Assembly (NCBI RefSeq): GCF_005886105.2
Contig: NZ_PNCO02000002.1
Span: forward strand, 682,001-746,000
Source: Pseudoalteromonas galatheae
GTDB taxonomy: Bacteria > Pseudomonadota > Gammaproteobacteria > Enterobacterales > Alteromonadaceae
DNA: 64,000 bases
Direction: 5' to 3'
In this document: positions 37,065-45,866 of the stretch, piece after piece
Layout: each line of letters starts with the position of its first letter
Numbering within the stretch: position 1 is the stretch's first letter
Notes under the pieces: generated by a model
What the model saw: the letters and a program-made list of their open reading frames with translations, nothing else
Database searches by the model: none
What the model was told of the DNA's origin: nothing
Translations under genes and position numbers: made by a program

Positions 37065-39830
37065 ATGAAAAGTGTTAAGGCAAAACTTATTTCCGCGGTC
37101 ACCGCCGGTTTAGTAGTAATGCTCGTCGGTGCGATGCTCACCATCTTTGTGATGAAACGTGTTGCAGAGCAGTATGACGGCATGATAGCTAATGAATTGG
37201 CTGCTCGCGAGCAAATTAACATGGTGCTCGATGATTTTAAAACTCAAGTTCAAGAGTGGAAAAATGTGCTTATTAGAGGGAGTGACTCTGCTCAACTAGA
37301 GAAGTATTGGTCGAGATTCGAGACCAAAGAAGCAGACGTACAAAAACAACTCAGTTCAATTGTATCCGCTCATTCGTTACCAACTGCTCTAGAAAACAAG
37401 TTACGTGAATATCAAAAGGAACATCTACTCTTAGGGCAAAAGTATCGCGAAGCGGTGGAGTTATTCAAAAGTTCAAATTTTGATATCAGTCTCGCCGATG
37501 CATCTGTAACTGGAATAGATCGGCAAGCAAGTGTTTACTTACTTGAAATTAATGAACAAATTAATGCATTAGTAGACGCGAGAACGAGTGAAGTAGTTGC
37601 GACAAAAAATCAACTGGTTTTTTTTAGTACCATAGCGCTTATCCTTGTTGCGCTTGTGACTTTGGGGTTATTGACTTGGTACATGCAGCATTTAATCACT
37701 CGTCCAATCCGTCGCGCATCCGATGTGGCTAATGCAATTGCAAGTGGTCGACTAGATAACAATATTGTTGTTCACAGCGATGATGAAATAGGAATCTTGC
37801 TGGACAACTTACGCCAAATGCAAGCTAATTTGCTTGAGGCAACTCAAAAGCTAGAGATGCAAGCAAAAGAGAATTTACGGATCCGTTATGCGCTAAATAA
37901 TGTAGCCGCACCAGTACTTTTGTGTGATGGCAATAACCAAGTGATCTATGTAAATGCACAATGTGAGTCTTTATTCAATCGCTATCGCACTGTATTAAAC
38001 GTCCCTGTCGAAGTTGTTGATCATCCTATCCCCGAGGTATTACTTAGCAGCTCCACTGCATTGCACCAAGCTGCTGGGCAATTAGTACGCCAGTTGGAAT
38101 GGGAGTGGTGTGCAGCTGACGTAATCATCGCGGCCACTGCTAATCCGGTTTCCGATCAAGGTGGTAAGGTTTTGGGTACGGTGTTTGAATTTAAGGATTT
38201 AAGTCAGACGAGACGTGCAGAACAACAGGTTGAGCAGCTCATTAAGTCCGCTTCTGACGGTAAGTTAAGCGAACGTCTTAACCTTGAAGGGTATGTAGGC
38301 TCCATGAAATTAATAGCCAGTGGACTTAACAAACTACTTGATGCTGTTGAGCAACCCATTAGCCAAACAAAACAATATCTTACTTCGCTTTCAAGAGGAG
38401 AAATTCCTGAACAGATCAGTGGTGAGTTCAAAGGGGAGTTTGCGCAAATTCATCTAGCCTTGCAACGTGCCACCTCATCGCTTTCGTTGCTTATTGAGGA
38501 TACTTACAGTTTAGTTGCTGCTGCGGGAGAAGGGGAGCTCTCTTCTCGGGCAGATGAGGCTAAGCACCAAGGCGAGTTTCGTAAAATCATTCGTGGTGTC
38601 AATGAAACGCTTGACGCGGTCTCCAAACCCGTTGCTCTCACAAGCGGATATCTAGAAAGTATCGCTAAAGGTGAATTACCAGCCTTAACGAATGATGGTT
38701 ATAAAGGGGAGTTTGATAGCATTTATCAAAGTCTCTCAGCTTGTGTTAGTGCGATACAGTTAATGCTAACAGATGCTGAAAAGCTTGCTGAAGCGGCCAG
38801 CGAAGGAGACTTACATCATAGAGCTGATACCGATATGCATCATGGAGCTTATGCCAGCATAATTGACACAATGAATGAAACGCTAGACTCAATAGAAGCC
38901 CCGCTTAAGGAATGCATGAATGTGATGGATGGGCTTTCTCAAGGTAACTTAACACGTCAAGTTGAAAAAAGTTATGCGGGCGATTTTGCACTGTTGAAAC
39001 AATCGGTGAATACCAGCGTTGGCAATTTAGCTAACATGATGCAAAAGCTACTCGCTATGGCGGAATCCATTACCGTGTCGGTACAGCAGATCACTACAGG
39101 TATCGAAGAGTTAAGTGAGCGTTCTTCTTCTCAAGCTGCATCTGTTGAGGAAACACGAGTGTCAATTGGTGAAATTACCGAAACTGTACATTCAAACGCC
39201 AGTAATGCGCAATCTGCTAATAAGTTGGCAATTGAAGTAAACCAGCAAGCTCAGCAAGGTGGGAAGGTAGTTGAAGCAACGATTGAGGCAATGACCGAAA
39301 TTAGTAAGAGTGCTAAAGAAATACTCACCGTCATCGAGGTCATTGATTCTATTGCGTTTCAAACTAACTTATTAGCGCTGAACGCTTCTGTAGAAGCAGC
39401 AAGAGCTGGAGAAAAAGGAAAAGGTTTTGCTGTCGTTGCCTCAGAAGTGAGAAACTTAGCGCTGCGAAGCGCAAGCGCCTCAAAAGACATATCTGAGCTG
39501 TTGGGAAGCAGTAACATCAAAGTGAAGCAAGGATCTAAGCTGGCCTCAGAATCCGGTGAGACGTTAAAAACCATCGTGGAAAGTGTGTACGGACTTGCAT
39601 CCCAAGTGCAAACTATCGCGGAGGCTTGCAACACACAATCAAGTGGTATTGAGCAAATTAATCTAGCCATTAAGCAAATTGATGGTATCACACAACAAAA
39701 CAATACCTTGGTAGAGATGACGAATGCCTCAGGGCTGTCATTGTTGAGTAAAGCCAATGAATTGCGAGAGATGGTTGAGCAGTTTGATATCGGCAAGACT
39801 AAAGCGGAGTTGATGAAAGTGGTGAGCTAA
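37065..39830 (+). CDS. Methyl-accepting chemotaxis protein with PAS and tandem HAMP units
   Basis: 921 residues. TM1 (about 10-30), a periplasmic helical sensor (31-183), TM2 (184-208), a HAMP domain (209-262), a PAS-like domain (about 270-385), then a run of HAMP-like repeats (386-655) seen as recurring pairs 'GEL/GEIP...' and 'GEF...'. The cytoplasmic signalling hairpin has the MCP tip EVIDSIAFQTNLLALNASVE and GKGFAVVASEVRNLA. It would signal to CheA-CheW arrays. Tandem poly-HAMP between PAS and the signal domain is like the Pseudomonas Aer2 layout but longer. Transcribed alone. Confidence 0.9.
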   Translation: MKSVKAKLISAVTAGLVVMLVGAMLTIFVMKRVAEQYDGMIANELAAREQINMVLDDFKTQVQEWKNVLIRGSDSAQLEKYWSRFETKEADVQKQLSSIVSAHSLPTALENKLREYQKEHLLLGQKYREAVELFKSSNFDISLADASVTGIDRQASVYLLEINEQINALVDARTSEVVATKNQLVFFSTIALILVALVTLGLLTWYMQHLITRPIRRASDVANAIASGRLDNNIVVHSDDEIGILLDNLRQMQANLLEATQKLEMQAKENLRIRYALNNVAAPVLLCDGNNQVIYVNAQCESLFNRYRTVLNVPVEVVDHPIPEVLLSSSTALHQAAGQLVRQLEWEWCAADVIIAATANPVSDQGGKVLGTVFEFKDLSQTRRAEQQVEQLIKSASDGKLSERLNLEGYVGSMKLIASGLNKLLDAVEQPISQTKQYLTSLSRGEIPEQISGEFKGEFAQIHLALQRATSSLSLLIEDTYSLVAAAGEGELSSRADEAKHQGEFRKIIRGVNETLDAVSKPVALTSGYLESIAKGELPALTNDGYKGEFDSIYQSLSACVSAIQLMLTDAEKLAEAASEGDLHHRADTDMHHGAYASIIDTMNETLDSIEAPLKECMNVMDGLSQGNLTRQVEKSYAGDFALLKQSVNTSVGNLANMMQKLLAMAESITVSVQQITTGIEELSERSSSQAASVEETRVSIGEITETVHSNASNAQSANKLAIEVNQQAQQGGKVVEATIEAMTEISKSAKEILTVIEVIDSIAFQTNLLALNASVEAARAGEKGKGFAVVASEVRNLALRSASASKDISELLGSSNIKVKQGSKLASESGETLKTIVESVYGLASQVQTIAEACNTQSSGIEQINLAIKQIDGITQQNNTLVEMTNASGLSLLSKANELREMVEQFDIGKTKAELMKVVS

Positions 39831-39843
39831 GGGTCAGCAAAAT

Positions 39844-40162
39844 CTAGGGCCTGTTGATCTTTCAAGTTTGTTTTTGCAGCAGTTTGATTGGAATTTATAC
39901 AAGGCAGAGCCAGCGTAGCATAGTCATTCTATGTAAGTCTGGCGATAAAGACTTTGTGCTCCTGCAAAGTCACCTTACCCCACATCCTTGTGGGGCAACA
40001 CAGTAGAAATGCTAATCAAGCGCTGCCCTTTGGGTTCATCTGAGTGCGCTTTGTTCATTGTTGCTCAACTTTTGCCTAGATTACTAGGCGGCAAGTCGAG
40101 CGTCGCGACCAAAACACACTCAGAAGAACAAAAATCAAACAGCAAAGGTCAACAGGCCCTAG
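39844..40162. mobile_element. MITE-like element with terminal inverted repeats
   Basis: About 319 bases bounded by CTAGGGCCTGTTGATCTTT at the left and AAAGGTCAACAGGCCCTAG at the right, inverted copies with one mismatch in 19. The outer TA on each side may be a duplicated target TA. It contains no transposase; a short open frame inside starts at 39988 but has no recognisable content. It fills most of the 450-base gap between the chemotaxis gene and the DoxX-like gene. The parent transposon is not identified. Confidence 0.7.
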
Positions 40163-40280
40163 CACATACGGTTGCTGATTTTATTGTTTTTAGGAACATC
40201 ACATGACATGATTGGACTAATTTGATGGCTTTTTAGCCGCTAATTAGCCGCTAACAATGTTTAGGGATAAGGCATAAACC

Positions 40281-40763
40281 ATGGTTACACCAATCATCAT
40301 TATACTGTTGCTTTGCGGCCCGTTATTACTCGGTATCATCTATTCAAAGATAAGAGACGTACAGGTAGAAACAACAACGCTTGCCTGCTGGGGTCTCGGT
40401 ATCGCATTTATGTTCTTTTTTATTGGCCATATCGTAAAAGCACAGGGAATGGTAGAAATGTTGCCTAGTTGGGTGCCATATAGACACCCTCTGGTGTACT
40501 TTACGGGTGTTATTGAACTTGTTGTGGCTGTTTTATTATTTATACCCAGTTATCAATTGGTTGCAGCAAAAGTGGCTATTGTCATTTTTATTCTGTTTTT
40601 TCCAGCAAACGTGTATGCAGCATTTAATAGTGTTGGATTGGGAGGGCATCAGTGGGGACCAGTTTATTTGCTCATTAGAGCACCACTGCAAATCATATTG
40701 ATTGCTTGGTCATATTATATGTGCATAAAGCCGCTATCAATGCCAGCGGCTGAAATTAAATAA
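40281..40763 (+). CDS. DoxX-like small membrane protein
   Basis: 160 residues with about five transmembrane spans. The segment HIVKAQGMVEMLPSWVPYRH then YFTGVIELVVAVLLFIPSYQ is the DoxX-family pattern (inner-membrane redox or quinone-linked proteins of unclear role). The ATG is preceded by GGGATAAGGCATAAACC, with AAGG 11 bases away, a loose ribosome site. It is a single gene, bounded by the MITE-like element on the left. Confidence 0.7.
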   Translation: MVTPIIIILLLCGPLLLGIIYSKIRDVQVETTTLACWGLGIAFMFFFIGHIVKAQGMVEMLPSWVPYRHPLVYFTGVIELVVAVLLFIPSYQLVAAKVAIVIFILFFPANVYAAFNSVGLGGHQWGPVYLLIRAPLQIILIAWSYYMCIKPLSMPAAEIK

Positions 40764-40846
40764 AGCTCAGCTCAAATAGAACATATAAACAGAAAGAAGA
40801 GTGAGATTTACCCGCTTCTTTTCTGCGTTTTGCGACTATTAATCGT

Positions 40847-41584
40847 TTATTTTTCACTCTTTGGGCAAGGCTTCCCAGCTAAATGACCAGCCACGATTTG
40901 TGCTATTTTTTCTGTTAGCCAGCTTGGACCTTCGTCAGTCATGTCATTGTGTTTTGCATTCGCTATCGTGACAACACAATCGTGGTATTTTTGCTTTTCT
41001 GCAGGGCTTGGCAACACCCCTTTGTCTGCTGGAAAATCGCTTGCTCGTATCGACAATACTTTTACATCAAGACTTCGCGGTAATGGCACTCTGCGATGGT
41101 CTAGTGTAATGATATGGTTTGCAAACGTAGCGCCGTGATTGATTAGCCAGGCTGAAATATCACCGCCATTTGAATGGCCAATTAAGAGGATATTCTCAAA
41201 ATCAAAATTGGCGAACTTCGGCCTAAAGTGATCGCGAATAAACACCAGAGTATCTGCGCCTCGCTGCCAGTTTTCTGCACGTGTTTCGTATAAGTTTCCC
41301 TCAACGGAAAGCGGAGGATCCGTTGCAAGTTCATGACCCACAGTGATAACCAAATATTCAGCTTGGTTTAATATCTTGACCAAAAATTGATATTCGGTAT
41401 GTGCAACACCATAACCGGCGCTTAGCAGTGCAACGGGACAAGTCTTGGTAGCTGAGCAGTTAACGGTATTAGATGGTTGATGAATTTCCACAGGAACTGC
41501 TCTATCACGGGTGTTGTCTACTATCGTTTTAGCTAAGGGAGATAATGGTAATAAGAATAATATTACCATTATTATCCTGCTCAT
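40847..41584 (-). CDS. Exported alpha/beta hydrolase-like protein
   Basis: About 245 residues. Signal peptide MSRIIMVILFLLPLSPLAK. The nucleophile elbow is GHSNGGD (LIGHSNGGDISAWLI), with an oxyanion stretch VALLSAGYGVAHTEY earlier and a late NAKHNDMTDEGP that may give the catalytic His. It is probably a periplasmic esterase or lipase-like hydrolase of unknown substrate. The ATG at 41584 gives a clean signal peptide; an ATG at 41620 has AAGG upstream and cannot be excluded. Confidence 0.7.
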   Translation of the reverse strand: MSRIIMVILFLLPLSPLAKTIVDNTRDRAVPVEIHQPSNTVNCSATKTCPVALLSAGYGVAHTEYQFLVKILNQAEYLVITVGHELATDPPLSVEGNLYETRAENWQRGADTLVFIRDHFRPKFANFDFENILLIGHSNGGDISAWLINHGATFANHIITLDHRRVPLPRSLDVKVLSIRASDFPADKGVLPSPAEKQKYHDCVVTIANAKHNDMTDEGPSWLTEKIAQIVAGHLAGKPCPKSEK

Positions 41585-41620
41585 ATATTCTTCGGATAGT
41601 AAGCGTTGTATATGCATCAA

Positions 41621-41949
41621 AATGCCTTGTAAGAGTAATTTTTGTTACGAATTATTCACAATAATAGTAGCATATTCAAGTCTCACTGATTACCAAATTG
41701 AGTAAAGAATCCATACTTTCTTATCTATTTGTACTTCACTATGTGCTCTAGCTTCAGATAAGCTCCTATTATGGTTAACCAGTATAATAACCGTGACTTT
41801 GGCTTTGGCTTTGGCTTGTAATAGTTCATTTTCACTCCTGCTGCTGTGTCAATAACCTGAGTTCAGGTACTTAATTTATGACTGTATTTTGGGTCAAAGT
41901 ATGGCAGGATACCAACGATAGTTAATTGCAATAAATATAAGTTGAGCTT
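41621..41949. other. Intergenic region before the LysR gene
   Basis: About 330 bases without a gene. It holds three copies in a row of the hexamer TTTGGC (about 41797-41817) and a perfect palindrome ACCTGA-GT-TCAGGT at 41855-41868, about 80 bases before the LysR start, which could be an operator. I see no RNA gene or mobile element. Confidence 0.5.
41855..41868. promoter_or_regulatory. Palindrome upstream of the LysR gene
   Basis: ACCTGA-GT-TCAGGT, a perfect 6+2+6 inverted repeat. It may be an autoregulatory site; LysR sites usually have the longer T-N11-A form, so the link is weak. Confidence 0.35.
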
Positions 41950-42852
41950 ATGGATAAGAGGTTAAGGCACTTAAGTGCACTACGCTGTTTTGAGAGTGCA
42001 GCCCGGCTTCAAAGTTATACCCAAGCTGCACTCGAATTAAACATTACTCAGGCGGCAGTAAGTCAACAAATGCGTCAACTGGAAAATGCACTTGCAGTTA
42101 AGCTTTTTGTAAGAAAAGGTCGCAATATGCACTTAACTGAAGCCGGAGAAGTGTTGTTGAGGTCAACTCAAGGCGCATTTACGCGCATAATTGACGGGCT
42201 GAATCAGATCCAAACGCAAGAGCTGGCGGGCAGTTTAACTATTACATCAACCCAGTCCTTCTGCTCTTTATGGCTAATGCCTAACCTAAGCTCGTTTTAC
42301 GAAGCTCATGACGACATCCAAATTCGTGTGCTGGGCTCTAATCGCTTCGAAGATATTCGTTTAAACCATATTGATATCGCGATCCGGTTTTCTAATAAGA
42401 AAGAGTTAGCGTGTCCCACCGGACTTGAGCAGTTATATCTGGGGGAAGATAGCAACTACCCTGTTTGTTCACCTAGCTACAAAGAAGCGCTACAAATTAA
42501 ATGTCCAAGTGATTTAGCAAGATGCAACCTTATCCACCACGATGATGATAAAGTGAGCTGGGAGCAGTGGTTTGAGACTCAAGGGATATGCGGTTCAAGT
42601 ATATGTGCCAAAGGCCCACACACTCGAGTCTCTTCTAATGATATGGCCCTGAGTGCAGCACTTAAAGGCCATGGTGTGGCAATCGTTTCCAAAGAGCTAT
42701 TTTTAGACTTTCAACAAGCTGGACTTATCGTGCAGCTTTTTGACATACCTCACCCTGTGGTATGGCAACGCTATGTGTTATTTGATCCCGATTCACCAAA
42801 AAGAGCTCGGATCCAAGTATTTATTGATTGGCTTATCAGCCACTTGCCATAA
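41950..42852 (+). CDS. LysR-family regulator (GcvA-like)
   Basis: 300 residues. The N-terminal winged HTH reads ALRCFESAARLQSYTQAALE followed by LNITQAAVSQQMRQLENALA, the GcvA/AmpR-type LysR pattern, with LFVRKGRNMHLTEAGEVLL after it. The C-terminal part is the LysR substrate-binding domain with SICAKGPHTRVSSNDMALSA. It should regulate a nearby target upon binding a small effector. The divergent hydrolase gene 366 bases upstream is the closest candidate target. Confidence 0.85.
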   Translation: MDKRLRHLSALRCFESAARLQSYTQAALELNITQAAVSQQMRQLENALAVKLFVRKGRNMHLTEAGEVLLRSTQGAFTRIIDGLNQIQTQELAGSLTITSTQSFCSLWLMPNLSSFYEAHDDIQIRVLGSNRFEDIRLNHIDIAIRFSNKKELACPTGLEQLYLGEDSNYPVCSPSYKEALQIKCPSDLARCNLIHHDDDKVSWEQWFETQGICGSSICAKGPHTRVSSNDMALSAALKGHGVAIVSKELFLDFQQAGLIVQLFDIPHPVVWQRYVLFDPDSPKRARIQVFIDWLISHLP

Positions 42853-42863
42853 GGCCTAGTTAT

Positions 42864-42885
42864 GGCTCACTAATTGAGCCTCTTT
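42864..42885 (+). terminator. Terminator after the LysR gene
   Basis: GGCTCA-CTAAT-TGAGCC followed by TCTTT. A short stem 12 bases after the stop. Confidence 0.65.
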
Positions 42886-43020
42886 CGCATTATTTCATGA
42901 ATGCGGAAGTAAATGTGAATTTGAAATAAATATTAAACTAAAATTTAACATTACCGAATTAGACTTCGTTCCCGCAAGGAAAACTAGCAAGGATGCCGAC
43001 ATTCAAATACCGAGGAAACG

Positions 43021-44727
43021 ATGAAAGCTTACACTCTCACACCAGCCGTTTTGATGCTTACAAGTAGCGTTATCAGTGCGCAGCCGGAAGTTCACTACGA
43101 GTCTTGTAAATCCACTTTTAACTATTTAGCCGCACAGTATCAAGGTACGACAGATAAAAATAATTCAGGTTCGCAGTGGTGCTATTTAAAACAAAGTATC
43201 GAAGGCGCAACATGGGGTCATGTCAGAACAGAAACTATCCCAGAATTCAAAACGGTAACCGGAAAAGCGTGTAAAACGCCATCGGAGTATCAAGGTGAAA
43301 GGTTTTATGGCTGTACAACCCGAAATCACACCGCACCTTGGTGCTATGTCGAAGAGGGTGGCTGGGAAGAATGTCAACCAGAGGAGCCGCCAGCGCTGTT
43401 ATCTCACACTCAACCCTTACAAAGTAAACGATTAGATAGAGTTGCGCTAGGCTCATGTTTCAAAACCAAAGGTGATATGCCCGAAGCGCTCGCGAAGTTA
43501 ATTGGTCAGCAACCGGATTTGTTTCTTTGGTTAGGGGACAATATCTACGCAGATACCACTGATATGGCTGTGATGCGCCAGAAGTACGATGATAAAAAGA
43601 ATAATAGTGAATATCGCAAGTTTTTAGAGGCTAAGATCCCGGTGATGGCGACTTGGGATGATCACGATTTTGGCTGGAATAATGAAGGCAAACATTATCC
43701 ACAGAAAGCAAATGCGCAGAAAGAATATTTGCGTCACTTTGATGTCGATAAGACTGATCCAAGACTAAATGGTCAAGCTGGTATTTACGAAGCAAAAATG
43801 CTGGGTGGCTCGGGCGAAACCACACATGTGATCACATTGGATGCCCGTTACTTCCGCTCACCAACTTTCTCAAGTTATGGTGCGTGTGAAGGTGAAAGTA
43901 GCACCATATTGGGAGAGGCGCAGTGGCAATGGCTTGAGCAAGAGTTGCAAAAACCGTCAGAAATCAAGCTTATTGCAAGCGGCATTCAAGTGCTGCCCCC
44001 GCTACATCGAGGTAGAAGTAAAACTAGCTACTGTGCTTACGGAGACGGCAAAACGTTTAATGCTGCTATCGAGTCATTAGAAGAAACAAATATGTCAGGT
44101 ACTAGTTATGAATCTTGGGCAGAGATGCCAGCACAAAGAGAGCGCTTGCTAAGGTTAGTACAAAAATCTGTGAATGAAGGAAAGACTAAAGCAGTTGTAT
44201 TTTTGTCTGGCGATCAGCATTGGGGAGAGCTTCTGCAAAAGACTATTCCAGCAAGCAGCACATATGGTCAAGCGGTTAACGTCTATGAAGTAACAGCATC
44301 AGGGTTTGGTCAAAACTGGCCTTATCATATCGAAAACCCATTAAGATTACCGATTTACGCAGACGACAAGGGGGATGGCAATTTTGCCAAAGCATGCCAA
44401 TTACCGTTCAAATATGCAGGTGTAACCTATCAAGGTTGTATCACGCGAGACAACGATAAACCTTGGTGTTATACCCAAGTGGATGATAACCAAAAAGGTA
44501 TCGAAGGTGAGTGGGGCAACTGCGCGCCAGCAGGTGCCATTATTCCAACCGGACGAGTTGGTGCGATAAGCAAAGACATCGCAAAGTTGACAACATCTAA
44601 CCGCCATTTGATCAATAAGTCGGGAAGTAATTACGGCTTGATAGATATTGATTGGCAAAATCGTGAACTAAAGATGTCTATTGAAACGGCAGACGAGGAA
44701 GCAGTCTCGACTATCATCAAGTTTTGA
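43021..44727 (+). CDS. PhoD-family alkaline phosphatase with fibronectin-type-II-like modules
   Basis: 568 residues. Signal peptide to about residue 20 (VISA). The PhoD-type metallophosphatase core has LGDNIYAD (171-178), WDDHDFGWN (212-220) and LSGDQHWGEL (396-404), the metal ligands of calcium/iron PhoD enzymes. It carries two clear cysteine-rich modules of fibronectin-II or kringle type: CKTPSEYQGERFYGCTTRN with PWCYVEEGGWEEC (84-118) and CQLPFKYAGVTYQGCITRDN with PWCYTQ and GEWGNC (459-501). A third, partial one lies near 29-54. Such modules are rare in bacteria. Start has GAGG eight bases before the ATG. Confidence 0.85.
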   Translation: MKAYTLTPAVLMLTSSVISAQPEVHYESCKSTFNYLAAQYQGTTDKNNSGSQWCYLKQSIEGATWGHVRTETIPEFKTVTGKACKTPSEYQGERFYGCTTRNHTAPWCYVEEGGWEECQPEEPPALLSHTQPLQSKRLDRVALGSCFKTKGDMPEALAKLIGQQPDLFLWLGDNIYADTTDMAVMRQKYDDKKNNSEYRKFLEAKIPVMATWDDHDFGWNNEGKHYPQKANAQKEYLRHFDVDKTDPRLNGQAGIYEAKMLGGSGETTHVITLDARYFRSPTFSSYGACEGESSTILGEAQWQWLEQELQKPSEIKLIASGIQVLPPLHRGRSKTSYCAYGDGKTFNAAIESLEETNMSGTSYESWAEMPAQRERLLRLVQKSVNEGKTKAVVFLSGDQHWGELLQKTIPASSTYGQAVNVYEVTASGFGQNWPYHIENPLRLPIYADDKGDGNFAKACQLPFKYAGVTYQGCITRDNDKPWCYTQVDDNQKGIEGEWGNCAPAGAIIPTGRVGAISKDIAKLTTSNRHLINKSGSNYGLIDIDWQNRELKMSIETADEEAVSTIIKF

Positions 44728-44735
44728 TGTTTACT

Positions 44736-44764
44736 TATCAGCTGAGCCTAGTGTTCAGCTGATA
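44736..44764. terminator. Hairpin after the PhoD gene
   Basis: TATCAGCTGA and TCAGCTGATA form a perfect 10-bp stem with a nine-base loop, nine bases after the stop. No T-run follows. Confidence 0.55.
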
Positions 44765-44880
44765 GGTTAGTAACTCTTTGTAAACTATCGAAATAAAATG
44801 TATATTGCGTGCAATTTTAGAAAAAAGCAGTTAGACTGCTTACAGGAAAGTAATTAATACCAAATTAAAAGGACATTAAT

Positions 44881-45117
44881 TTGAAATTTATCATCTCACT
44901 CATACCCGCATTTTTTTTGACTAAGTTAGTCTTTTACGTTACTAATTTTGAATATTTTTTATTCGAAGATCCCTTTGACTTCGGTAAGTTACTTATTGAT
45001 ATCAGCGTTTTTGGATTCTTTTATTTTATAGCTGTTTTAGTTTACGAGTACTTTTTCGGCGAAAAGTTAGAGCTCAAGCGGCAAGTATCGAGCAAAAGAA
45101 CGAAAAGTTCAACGTAA
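44881..45117 (+). CDS. Small membrane protein, unknown
   Basis: 78 residues, not recognised. Two hydrophobic segments (about 1-21 and 38-60) with a short acidic loop (FEDPFDFGK) and a basic C-terminal tail (LKRQVSSKRTKSST), so the tail should be cytoplasmic. The start is TTG, seven bases after AAGGAC. It ends two bases from the converging MgtC-like gene. Real gene status is supported by the ribosome site and topology only. Confidence 0.55.
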   Translation: MKFIISLIPAFFLTKLVFYVTNFEYFLFEDPFDFGKLLIDISVFGFFYFIAVLVYEYFFGEKLELKRQVSSKRTKSST

Positions 45118-45119
45118 GT

Positions 45120-45560
45120 CTATTGCGAACTCGAAGGCTTTTTATACGGTTCTAGTAAACGAAATACCAAAAATCCGACCGCGCTTAACACAATTGCGAT
45201 TTCATATCGTTGATATGCGCTTGAGATCCCTATTGCACCGGTTAACCAAATACCTGCAGCGGTTGCAGTGCCATGCGTGGAGTTATCATTTTTCACAATC
45301 GAGCCGCCACCAATAAAACCAATTCCAGTGATAACACCGTACATTACTCTTGCTTGCGCTTCGTGTGACTCATAGACATCCATACTTGTTAAGATAAATG
45401 CACAACAGGAAATAGCGACTAATGGGAATGTTCTAAGCCCCGCGCTATCAGAGCGACTTTCTCTATTAATAGCCAAAGGTAATGTAAGTAAAAACGCAAA
45501 AATTATTTGGTAAAAGTGATACCAAATGAGTGCTAAGTCAAGATTAATCCAATCTGGCAT
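45120..45560 (-). CDS. MgtC/SapB-family membrane protein
   Basis: 146 residues with four spans. The family signature is present: INRESRSDSAGLRTFPLVAI, TGIGFIGGGSIVKNDNSTHG and TAAGIWLTGAIGISSAYQRY. It lacks the cytoplasmic C-terminal ACT-like domain of full-length MgtC, as do many SapB-type members. MgtC proteins inhibit F-type ATP synthase and help growth in low magnesium. A CorA-like gene lies about 3 kb away, but they are not in one operon. Confidence 0.87.
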   Translation of the reverse strand: MPDWINLDLALIWYHFYQIIFAFLLTLPLAINRESRSDSAGLRTFPLVAISCCAFILTSMDVYESHEAQARVMYGVITGIGFIGGGSIVKNDNSTHGTATAAGIWLTGAIGISSAYQRYEIAIVLSAVGFLVFRLLEPYKKPSSSQ

Positions 45561-45662
45561 TTTTTATCTCCTATACTGTTGTTGGGTTAATGCAAAAGGC
45601 ATTCCTTTGAGTTGGCATAACCCATGCAACATGAAAGCGTCTATAACTTTTAGGAGAGAACA

Positions 45663-45821
45663 ATGGATTTATTGAGGATCATAATTGCAATATTGCTTCC
45701 ACCACTCGGTGTATTCTTACAAGTCGGTCTTGGCGGGGCTTTTTGGTTAAATATTTTGCTGACATTGTTGGGTTATATACCAGGAATTGTACATGCAGTG
45801 TGGGTGATCGCCCGTCGGTAA
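45663..45821 (+). CDS. YqaE/Pmp3-family small hydrophobic peptide
   Basis: 52 residues: MDLLRIIIAILLPPLGVFLQ, then VGLGGAFWLNILLTLLGYIP, then GIVHAVWVIARR. This is the two-span Pmp3/YqaE family (PF01679), with its ILLPPLGVFLQ and LGYIPGIVHA signatures, small plasma-membrane proteolipids linked to salt and envelope stress. AGGAGA lies six bases before the ATG. It is a stand-alone gene between two minus-strand genes. Confidence 0.92.
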   Translation: MDLLRIIIAILLPPLGVFLQVGLGGAFWLNILLTLLGYIPGIVHAVWVIARR

Positions 45822-45866
45822 AAAACGGACAACAAGTAACAATAACACGGTAATCTTTGCAGGGAA

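Noticed and set aside
39359..39796. Long open frame on the minus strand opposite the chemoreceptor gene
   Set aside because: It mirrors the conserved signalling hairpin of the receptor and has no ribosome site or recognisable domain.
39988..40206. Open frame inside and beyond the MITE-like element
   Set aside because: It runs across the right inverted repeat, has no ribosome site and shows low-complexity content, so it is not a transposase.
41797..41817. TTTGGC hexamer repeated three times, as a phase-variation switch
   Set aside because: Only three copies, not near a promoter or start codon, and a hexamer would not change a reading frame.
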